Shown one piece after another: positions 1 through 5,492 of a stretch of DNA of 11,102 bases. This DNA is from JAAKFL01 sp964629645. Lineage in GTDB: Bacteria > Chlamydiota > Chlamydiia > Chlamydiales > SLFE01. The translations under genes were made by a program, and so were the position numbers. Below the pieces are notes generated by a model. That model was given only the letters and a program-made list of their open reading frames with translations, was not told where the DNA came from and did no database searches. The stretch covers positions 1 to 11,102 of the forward strand of contig CAZVSU010000074.1 in NCBI GenBank assembly GCA_964629645.1, in the 5' to 3' direction. Position 1 is the stretch's first letter, and every line of letters begins with the position of its first letter.

Positions 1-1
1 C

Positions 2-781
2 GTGGGCGCGACTTACAAACAGTGTCGAAATGGAAAGCCCGCAGAAGACGGCATCCTCGATGTCGCCTACGTCGACCATGAGAATGGATTTGCTTTTGTT
101 GCTGACGGCCCGAGCCACGGAAAGCCGGAGAAGAAGGAGGGGATAGTGGCTGGTATGGAACAATTCAAAAGGGCCTACGAGGACGCGTTGTTTGAGAAGG
201 GCGAGGTTTTCAAAAGATCACCCATACGCTTTGTCCAAGATACAGTCAGCGCTTTCTCCAGAGCTATGGAAGAATACGGTCATGTTAACGGCAGTGCTTT
301 TGCGTTGGCGCAAACAGTCGACATCGATGGCCGCCCTTATTTAATCGCTGCTTCTTATGCTGATTGTATGATTGTGGTCCGCCGATCAGACGGACGGCTC
401 GACCATACAAATGCTGATCGACACGGTGGTGGAATAGGAACGGATGAAGCGCTTCGGGTCGAAATCTTTGACCTCGAGGAAGGGGACGAAGTCTTCGGCT
501 TCAGCGACGGAATCGGCGAGTTTCTCACTAAAGATCAGTTCAAAGAGGTCTTAGACAACAATACAGACAGAAATCAGCTCTTGAGTGAGCTCAAAGAAAA
601 AATTCAGACTAAGGCTTCATCCACAAATGAAACAGCGTTCGTTGGGGGCACGCCAAAAGTTTACAATTCTGAAGATAGCAACGGTTACGACGACATAGCC
701 CTTTTCAGCTTCAAGATCGGTCAGAAAGACCCGGCCCCTCGCACCTATCTTGACGAAGACTCAGAAAACAGCGACTCTTAA
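2..781 (+). CDS. PP2C-like (PPM family) Ser/Thr protein phosphatase, 5' end probably outside window
   Basis: The 259 visible residues follow the PP2C plan, metal-dependent removal of phosphate from Ser/Thr. VADG (residues 33-36) fits the first Asp-Gly metal motif. The stretch around 100-135 (RPYLIAASYADCMIVVRRSDG) fits the strand pair that normally carries a Gly-Asp-Ser motif. GDEVFGFSDGIGEFL (161-175) fits the second Asp-Gly, D169. GYDDIALFSFKI (228-239) fits the final Asp motif. The protein ends in an acidic, Ser-rich tail. No signal peptide or membrane segment is visible, so a cytosolic or secreted-effector site are both possible. The frame is open at base 2 (a GTG there) with no visible ribosome binding site, so the true start is probably upstream. 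It is divergent: the GDS motif is replaced by ASYAD, and the family call rests on motif order. A hairpin element begins 4 nt after the stop. Confidence 0.6.
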   Translation: MGATYKQCRNGKPAEDGILDVAYVDHENGFAFVADGPSHGKPEKKEGIVAGMEQFKRAYEDALFEKGEVFKRSPIRFVQDTVSAFSRAMEEYGHVNGSAFALAQTVDIDGRPYLIAASYADCMIVVRRSDGRLDHTNADRHGGGIGTDEALRVEIFDLEEGDEVFGFSDGIGEFLTKDQFKEVLDNNTDRNQLLSELKEKIQTKASSTNETAFVGGTPKVYNSEDSNGYDDIALFSFKIGQKDPAPRTYLDEDSENSDS

Positions 782-784
782 GCA

Positions 785-830
785 AGGGGATGTCTTTAAA
801 TGAATCATTCGAAATTTGAAGACGTCCCCT
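785..830. repeat. Hairpin-forming palindromic element, copy A
   Basis: Bases 785-801 pair with 814-830 as a 17-bp stem with two G-T wobbles (791/824 and 797/818) around a 12-nt loop. The loop itself holds GAATCATTC. It starts 4 nt after the phosphatase stop codon. No T-run follows on either strand, so it is not a canonical intrinsic terminator, though it could stall transcription or protect the mRNA 3' end. The right arm plus flank (AAATTTGAAGACGTCCCCTA, 812-831) recurs exactly at 2239-2258 within copy B. Confidence 0.75.
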
Positions 831-1261
831 AAAGCCCGAAATCAAATGTGCGATTGTATAGACTCTGAAAAAGTCCTATGCCCTTTTTGTGAGTTTTGAA
901 GGACGCACAGTCCTCCATGTGGTCAAGTGTGAACCCTCCTCCAAAATGGAAAAGATCTGCACGACAGCCTCGAAAAAGGCCTTAGCTCTGTTTTGCATGT
1001 GGTCTTTTTACTTTCAAGAGCGAAAAAGCGGAGTGGCGATCGGTTAAGCGGTGATCGCTTGTTTAAAGGGAAGCCGCCGGCAAAGAGAATTGACGTTAGA
1101 CATCCAAAAGCCGTTTTCACAATTGGTGCAGCGGACTGCCGAAAAATTTTGATGCCCCCTTCGAGGAGTTTGAAGAGGACACGCGGATTCATCATAAACG
1201 CTCCACATCGTCGTCTCATAAGAAGCGCTCAAACGATTCAAGATGATGTAACTTTAGATAT
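831..1261. other. Gene-poor intergenic stretch with repeat remnants
   Basis: I see no convincing gene in these 431 bases. Short open frames exist on both strands (923-1219 minus, 993-1298 plus), but they overlap each other, have no recognisable domain and no good ribosome binding site. The stretch holds a 30-nt copy of the hemA 3' end (1044-1073), an overlapping inverted repeat (GCGATC at 1036-1041 against GATCGC at 1053-1058), and the 9-mer CATGTGGTC at 916-924 and 996-1004. A third copy of that 9-mer lies at 1263-1271, across the peptidase stop. It reads like decayed or repeat-derived DNA between two accessory genes. Confidence 0.5.
1044..1073 (-). repeat. Intergenic copy of the hemA 3'-end sequence
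   Basis: Bases 1044-1073 match 2260-2289 at 27 of 30 positions, including 19 identical bases (1046-1064). Read on the minus strand both give LPFKQAITA and a stop. All three differences are silent in that frame: CCC/CCT, TTT/TTC and stop TAA/TGA. The sequence also contains a small hairpin, AAGCG-GTGAT-CGCTT. It may be a remnant of a duplicated hemA end, or a dispersed repeat that also supplies the end of hemA. Confidence 0.7.
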
Positions 1262-2119
1262 TCATGTGGTCATGGCGTCTTTGGAAAAGCCTATGTGAGT
1301 GAAGTAATGTATGTGGTAGGCTTTGATCTTGGCGCGTTCCCAATCACTGATCTTTTCTGGCTCTGAAGAAAATCTCTTCTGAAGGGCTGCCTTTGCTAGC
1401 TCTATTCGCTTTTGAATCGGCCTATGAGTATCGCCGGCTGCAGCTAAAAGAGTAGGGCCTCCGTTTTGATCAAAAATCCGAGGGTAGGTTTTATGGAGTT
1501 GCTTTTGTACTTCTAGCTGGATTGTCAAAAATCGATAGATTCCATTGAGTTCTTCTTTTGTCGCGTGTTTGTAGGCAAAGTCATCGGCTCTGGCTTCACG
1601 AATCGACATATATATAGTGTTGACATTGCTCGCAACAAGATACGGGATGATGAACGTTAACGGCCTCGCCCAATAGGGACAGTACATTTGCAGGGTGGGC
1701 AATGCAAATGCGGTGACCGCTGCAGATAAAGCGGCTAAAGTTGAGGCGGTAAAGCCATCACTTGAGTGAATGTGTGAGATTTCATGTTTCAATATAAAGT
1801 CGAAAGCATCTCTATCACATTTCTCTAAATTGCTTGCGTACACCAACACGGCTTTTGAACAAAAGTTTGTCCCAAGTGCGGCAGCAGGCGATTGTCCAAT
1901 CAGCCTCTTCATTTTAAAAACGTGAATGTTTTTGCGAAGAGACGGTTCCTTTTCATGTAGTTCAGGGAAACGATCTTCAATCCGCCAAAATTGACATCCT
2001 TCCGAAAATTTTTGCATGAAAACAGGGGACAATAAGGTGTTCAGAACCCCTAATCCGTAATAGGCTGTTGGGCCCCATTGAATCGCAGGCCCTGCAAAGC
2101 TGAAAAGTGAATGTATCAT
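1262..2119 (-). CDS. M48-type zinc metallopeptidase, membrane protein
   Basis: This 285-residue protein has the zinc-binding HExxH motif as HEISH (112-116), with E113 the catalytic base. A downstream glutamate in SIREARADDFA (E175) fits the third zinc ligand of M48 (HtpX/Ste24-like) peptidases. THRPIQKRIELAKAA (231-245) resembles the conserved stretch before the end of M48 domains. Two hydrophobic segments (about 125-144 and 153-171) lie between HEISH and E175, the usual place for membrane segments in HtpX/Ste24-type enzymes, so the active site probably sits at the membrane. A weaker hydrophobic stretch covers about 5-30. The start is supported by AAAGGAA (plus-strand 2125-2131) 5 nt before ATG. 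Substrate is unknown; membrane protein quality control is the usual role of HtpX relatives. It has its own promoter and lies downstream of hemA, with a hairpin element between them. Confidence 0.75.
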   Translation of the reverse strand: MIHSLFSFAGPAIQWGPTAYYGLGVLNTLLSPVFMQKFSEGCQFWRIEDRFPELHEKEPSLRKNIHVFKMKRLIGQSPAAALGTNFCSKAVLVYASNLEKCDRDAFDFILKHEISHIHSSDGFTASTLAALSAAVTAFALPTLQMYCPYWARPLTFIIPYLVASNVNTIYMSIREARADDFAYKHATKEELNGIYRFLTIQLEVQKQLHKTYPRIFDQNGGPTLLAAAGDTHRPIQKRIELAKAALQKRFSSEPEKISDWERAKIKAYHIHYFTHIGFSKDAMTT

Positions 2120-2157
2120 GTATGTTCCTTTGTTCTGATAGTATTAATGAAAAGTAT

Positions 2158-2185
2158 ATTATCACGTTATTAAATTGATTGTCTA
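2158..2185 (-). promoter_or_regulatory. Predicted sigma-70 type promoter of the M48 peptidase gene
   Basis: On the minus strand, TAGACA (plus-strand 2180-2185) and GATAAT (2158-2163) are separated by 16 nt. Each matches five of six bases of the -35 and -10 consensus. The predicted leader to the ATG at 2119 is about 30 nt and includes a good ribosome binding site. The surrounding DNA is very AT-rich. This suggests the peptidase can be transcribed independently of hemA. Confidence 0.5.
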
Positions 2186-2208
2186 CTTATTAAAATTATT
2201 TTGTAATT

Positions 2209-2258
2209 AGAGGGAGAACTTCAAATTAAGTTGATTGCAAATTTGAAGACGTCCCCTA
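2209..2258. repeat. Hairpin-forming palindromic element, copy B
   Basis: The right part (2239-2258) is identical over 20 nt to 812-831 of copy A. The left arm has diverged but still pairs: CTTCAAAT (2219-2226) with ATTTGAAG (2241-2248), eight perfect pairs, then GGGA (2212-2215) with TCCC (2252-2255) across a 3-by-3 internal loop. The wobble pair at 797/818 of copy A is a C-G pair here (2222/2245). The element begins 2 nt after the hemA stop on the minus strand and separates hemA from the peptidase promoter. Confidence 0.65.
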
Positions 2259-2259
2259 G

Positions 2260-2289
2260 TCAAGCGGTGATCGCTTGTTTGAAAGGAAG
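2260..2289 (-). repeat. hemA 3'-end segment shared with 1044-1073
   Basis: This segment encodes the last nine residues of HemA and its TGA stop. It contains the perfect inverted repeat CAAGCG-GTGAT-CGCTTG (2261-2277), which overlaps the stop codon. It matches the intergenic copy at 27 of 30 positions, with silent differences only. Palindromic element B starts immediately downstream, so the two repeat types are adjacent here but about 210 nt apart on the other side of the peptidase gene. Confidence 0.7.
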
Positions 2290-3273
2290 GATCTTTCGTT
2301 TTTTCTGGAACGAAAGCACCTGGCGGCTGACGACATCGGCGAGATGGTCGTCGGCTTGGCAGGCAAGGTGTTCGATCAGCCGCCTTCGCCCTTCGAGAAG
2401 GCGATGCACTTGATCAATATTGTGCAAGGTCACATGGGGGTGCCCTTCAATCGAAGGGTTGACATTTCTTGGGACAGAAAGGTCGATGATCAGTTGCCTG
2501 CGCGAGTGGGTATGGGACAGCGAATGGATAAGCGGCACCTGCGACTTCGTCCCAAAAACAATCCAGTCATAGTCGACCCATCGCTCAAAACGGTTCCAGG
2601 GGAGAGCGCGAATGGCGCTTTTTTCGGCGTGATGGTGCGCTTTCGCATCAGTTCGATTGCACAAGGTGAGGTCGGCGACGCCTTTGTTTTTCAAGTGACT
2701 CAAAATTTTTAAGTTGATGGCCGACGCGCCGACGAACAGGACGCGGGGGCGGGTCCCTGCGAAGTGGACTTCGCCAAGTTCCAAGATGGCATGTTCGACG
2801 TCGGGAACGCCTCGAATGCCTTGGTAGCGCCTTCTTAAAAGCTTGCCGTTTTTAAGTCCTTTTTGAAAAAGATAGTGCAGCTCATACGGGAGGCGCCCCC
2901 GCCTTGCCGCCTCTTGATAGGCCGCCTTCACTTGACCTTGAATCTCTGTCTCCCAAATCACGGCGCTGTCAAGTCCTGCGGTGACCAAAGAGAGGTGGTG
3001 CAGGCAATCTTTTCCGAAAAAAGAGTACATTTTCTGATCAAAGGATTCATCGACTTCCTGCCTGATCAGATGAAGAATGCTGATATGGGTCTCTGCCAGA
3101 TGAGTCGATGTGAAGAAGATCTCGGTGCGGTTGCAGGTCGAGAGAAGGACCACGGTTTCATTTTGAGAGCATTCTTTTTGCAGGGCAAAGCGCTTTTGGC
3201 ATGTCTGCGCCAGCTTTTCCCTCAGTTGCAGTCCGGCCTGTTTATGGTTGATTCCAACCACGCCAACGCGCAT
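2260..3273 (-). CDS. hemA: Glutamyl-tRNA reductase, short chlamydial-type form
   Basis: It reduces Glu-tRNA to glutamate-1-semialdehyde with NADPH, the committed step of C5 haem synthesis in the cytosol. Evidence: STCNRTE (45-51) with nucleophile C47; TAGLDSAVIWETEIQGQV (98-115), the GluTR signature region; a Rossmann-type segment starting RVLFVGAS (177-184) and reaching CNRT (205-208); and IDLSVPRNVNP (263-273) before NIDQVH. At 337 residues it is shorter than the usual 410-450: the C-terminal helical dimerisation domain is mostly missing, as I recall for Chlamydia HemA. W107 stands where the family normally has Gly (GLDSxVxGE). The start is supported by GGAGGAA (plus-strand 3278-3284) 4 nt before ATG. 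A TATAAA (3296-3301) could be its -10 box, with a weak -35. It diverges from hemH across 87 nt. The last nine residues, LPFKQAITA, recur at 1044-1073. Confidence 0.92.
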   Translation of the reverse strand: MRVGVVGINHKQAGLQLREKLAQTCQKRFALQKECSQNETVVLLSTCNRTEIFFTSTHLAETHISILHLIRQEVDESFDQKMYSFFGKDCLHHLSLVTAGLDSAVIWETEIQGQVKAAYQEAARRGRLPYELHYLFQKGLKNGKLLRRRYQGIRGVPDVEHAILELGEVHFAGTRPRVLFVGASAINLKILSHLKNKGVADLTLCNRTDAKAHHHAEKSAIRALPWNRFERWVDYDWIVFGTKSQVPLIHSLSHTHSRRQLIIDLSVPRNVNPSIEGHPHVTLHNIDQVHRLLEGRRRLIEHLACQADDHLADVVSRQVLSFQKKRKILPFKQAITA

Positions 3274-3360
3274 TCGCTTCCTCCATAGAAAAACTTTTAT
3301 AGGTAATTAAAGATTTAACTGCTAGCCATAAACAACGACTTGCATTATGTTTGAGGCTCT

Positions 3361-4404
3361 ATGAAGACACAAAATGGCATTCTCCTCGTTAACCTCGGCA
3401 CGCCCGATTCGCCGAAGACAAATGATGTGTATCGGTACCTGATTCAATTTCTCACCGACGAAAGAGTGATCGATGTCCCTTGGCTCAAAAGGCAATGTTT
3501 GGTCAGGGGGTTGATCGTTCCGATGAGAGTGAAAAATTCTGCGAGCTCCTACAAAGAGATTTGGGAAGAGACAGGCTCGCCCCTTCTCCACTACGGCCGC
3601 CGCGTCGAAAGCGCGCTTCAGAAAAAGCTCGGCGACGACACCAAAGTTGTGTTAGCGATGAGGTATCAGAACCCGTCAATTGAAAAGGGGCTGGCTAAGC
3701 TTCGGGACTGTTCGACACTCATCGTGCTGCCCCTTTTTCCGCAGTATGCCTCTGCATCGACAGGGTCGGTGCATCAGGAGGTGATGCGGATCGTAAGCCG
3801 ATGGCAGGTGATCCCGAATATCAAGCTGATCAACAGCTACCCCGCCAACGCAAAAATGGTGGAGACTTACGCCCTTAATGCCGAAAGATACGCGCTCGAA
3901 GATTACGACCATTTTCTCTTCAGTTTCCACGGACTGCCCGAGCGGCATCTCAAAAAAGCAGATCGGCACGGCGTTTGTTTGAAGGTGCCCAACTGTTGTG
4001 AAACGATGACAGAAAAAAATGCCTCTTGCTACGGAGCGCAGTGCTTTGCCACCGCTCAAGCCATTCAGGAGCGCCTTTCAATCCCAAACCATAAAATGAC
4101 CGTTTGCTTTCAATCGCGACTCGGCAAAGACCCGTGGGTCCAGCCCTTTACCTCTGATGTCCTGAAGCAGCTTGCTGAAAAAGGGATCAAAAAAGTGCTC
4201 GTTTTCTGCCCCTCATTTGTCGCAGACTGCTTGGAAACGATTTTTGAAATCAGCGTCGAATATCGGGAGGAGTTTACAGAGCTCGGAGGGGAGACGCTTG
4301 ATCTTGTCGAAAGCCTTAACGACCACCCTCTTTGGATCGAGGCGCTTTCTGATCTTGTCCATCGGGAAGTGTCTCGAGAAGCGCGCGCAGCTGCTCATGT
4401 GTGA
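3361..4404 (+). CDS. hemH: Ferrochelatase (protoporphyrin/coproporphyrin), with internal cysteine cluster
   Basis: It inserts Fe(II) into a porphyrin at the end of haem synthesis. Family marks: GILLVNLGTPDSP (6-18), LPLFPQYASASTG (123-135), FSFHGLPERH (187-196) with catalytic H190, CFQSRLGKDPWVQP (249-262), and FCPSFVADCLETIFE (282-296) with E292 in the active-site Glu position. Just after the catalytic His is a cysteine-rich segment: C206, C212, C213, C223 and C228 within 23 residues. This fits the ferrochelatase subclass in which four internal cysteines hold a [2Fe-2S] cluster (described for Myxococcus). The length of 347 residues is normal. A GAGG (3353-3356) stands 4 nt before ATG. The 3' end overlaps the convergent pseB-like gene by 89 nt: the conserved LNDHPLWIEALSDLV is kept, but the last 15 or so residues are antisense to pseB codons. 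Divergent pairing with hemA fits coordinated haem production. Confidence 0.93.
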   Translation: MKTQNGILLVNLGTPDSPKTNDVYRYLIQFLTDERVIDVPWLKRQCLVRGLIVPMRVKNSASSYKEIWEETGSPLLHYGRRVESALQKKLGDDTKVVLAMRYQNPSIEKGLAKLRDCSTLIVLPLFPQYASASTGSVHQEVMRIVSRWQVIPNIKLINSYPANAKMVETYALNAERYALEDYDHFLFSFHGLPERHLKKADRHGVCLKVPNCCETMTEKNASCYGAQCFATAQAIQERLSIPNHKMTVCFQSRLGKDPWVQPFTSDVLKQLAEKGIKKVLVFCPSFVADCLETIFEISVEYREEFTELGGETLDLVESLNDHPLWIEALSDLVHREVSREARAAAHV

Positions 4405-5389
4405 GTCTCTCGATATTGCTGTCTGACGTGTAGGCAAACCCTGCCGGAACCTGCTTCCCTTTTTCTGCGTAGCTGTCGATGCGCTCATTGAGCGAAACGC
4501 CGAAAACAGGCGGAAGAAGCATATAGTAGCCCGCATATTCAAACGTATAGCGCGCCTCTTCAGCGCTGATCAAACTTTCGTGGAGCTTCTCCCCTTCGCG
4601 GATCCCCACTGTTTCTGTGGCGATCCCGGGCGAGAGCACCTCCGCTAAATCGAGAGTTTTGACCGTCGGGTTTTTCGGGACAAAAATTTCGTGTCCTTTC
4701 ATCACGCCGCAGCAGCGGGCAACAAAAGAGACGGCCTGATCGAGTGTGATCCAAAAGCGGGTCATTTCCGGGTCGGTGACAGGGAGCGATTGGGCTCCGC
4801 TTGCCAGAAGCTGCCTCCAGAAAGGGAGAATGCTGCCGCGGCTTCCGAGCACGTTGCCGTAGCGCACCACGCTGAATTTTGGCTGCTGTTTCGCGCCGAC
4901 ATAGGAATTTCCGGCAATGAAAAGTTTGTCTGAGCAAAGCTTCGTTGCGCCGTAAAGGTTCACCGGATTGACCGACTTGTCTGTTGAGAGGGCGATCACC
5001 TTTTCGACGTCTCGATAAATGGAGGCCTCGATCACGTGCATGGCGCCCATAATGTTGGTTTGCACAAACTCCGAAGGGTTGTACTCTGCTGCAGGCACTT
5101 GTTTGAGCGCTGCGGCATGGAGCACAATGTCGACACCTCTCATGGCCAGCTTTAGCCGCGCCGCATCGCGCACGCTTCCTAAAAAATAGCGGATTTTAGG
5201 CGAGGTGAAAAGGGGAGAGATCTGCTGCATTTCCCACTGCTTCCACTCGTCTCGGCTAAAAATGATCACTTTGGCGCACGCGTCTTCATCAAGCAGGTAA
5301 GAGGCCATGGCTCTTCCAAAGCTGCCGGTTCCACCTGTGATCATCACAGTTTTGTCTTTGAAGGGGGACGCTGCCATACCCTTCACCAT
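4316..5389 (-). CDS. pseB: UDP-GlcNAc 4,6-dehydratase, PseB-like (extended SDR)
   Basis: PseB-type enzymes convert UDP-GlcNAc to a 4-keto-6-deoxy sugar nucleotide (inverting C5), the entry to pseudaminic-acid-type or other 6-deoxy amino sugars. Evidence: NAD(P) motif GGTGSFG (19-25); AALKQVPAAEYNP (93-105); active-site STDKSVNPVNLYGATK (135-150) with D137, K138, Y146, K150; VRYGNVLGSRGS (175-186); and REGEKLHESL (264-273). FlaA1/PseB proteins have this D-K..Y...K set. At 357 residues it is slightly long. The family core ends about residue 342; the final 15 residues are read antisense to the conserved 3' part of hemH. Two starts are possible, ATG at 5389 or at 5377 (MAASPFKDK); neither has a good ribosome binding site. 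No PseC, other sugar gene or flagellar gene is visible. A surface-polysaccharide or glycoprotein role is inference. Confidence 0.85.
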   Translation of the reverse strand: MVKGMAASPFKDKTVMITGGTGSFGRAMASYLLDEDACAKVIIFSRDEWKQWEMQQISPLFTSPKIRYFLGSVRDAARLKLAMRGVDIVLHAAALKQVPAAEYNPSEFVQTNIMGAMHVIEASIYRDVEKVIALSTDKSVNPVNLYGATKLCSDKLFIAGNSYVGAKQQPKFSVVRYGNVLGSRGSILPFWRQLLASGAQSLPVTDPEMTRFWITLDQAVSFVARCCGVMKGHEIFVPKNPTVKTLDLAEVLSPGIATETVGIREGEKLHESLISAEEARYTFEYAGYYMLLPPVFGVSLNERIDSYAEKGKQVPAGFAYTSDSNIERLTHEQLRALLETLPDGQDQKAPRSKEGGR

Positions 5390-5424
5390 AATTTTACTTG
5401 CATTTAAAGGAAATAATTAATAAA

Positions 5425-5453
5425 TTAACTTTTTATTCTAAGTGAAATAAACT
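5425..5453 (+). promoter_or_regulatory. Possible promoter of the gyrB-like/gyrA-like/recX operon
   Basis: TTAACT (5425-5430) and TAAACT (5448-5453) are separated by 17 nt in the AT-rich gap between the divergent pseB-like and gyrB-like genes. Both are only moderate matches to consensus. The implied leader is about 33 nt. A promoter for the minus-strand pseB gene must also lie in this gap, but I cannot single one out. Confidence 0.3.
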
Positions 5454-5492
5454 CTTAACCTGTGACCTAGATCCCACTTCTAGAGAAAGACT

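Noticed and set aside
916..1271. Three copies of CATGTGGTC (916, 996, 1263)
   Set aside because: The 9-mers have irregular spacing and unlike flanks. They may be chance or fragments of one repeat; not enough to call a binding-site array.
923..1298. Overlapping open frames on both strands in the gap after the phosphatase gene
   Set aside because: They overlap on opposite strands, have low-complexity Arg/Ser/Pro-rich translations, no domain and no ribosome binding site, and they include the repeat at 1044-1073. They are more likely chance frames in repeat-derived DNA.
2293..2316. Perfect 8-bp inverted repeat CTTTCGTT/AACGAAAG with a T-rich loop
   Set aside because: It lies inside hemA codons near the 3' end, and no T-run follows it on the hemA strand. 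Not convincing as a terminator.
2863..3288. Open frame of 141 codons on the plus strand
   Set aside because: It lies wholly antisense to hemA, which has clear catalytic motifs, so it is a shadow frame.
3296..3360. Promoters in the hemA-hemH divergent gap
   Set aside because: A TATAAA on the hemA strand is plausible as a -10 box, but I found no matching -35. No convincing pair was seen for hemH.
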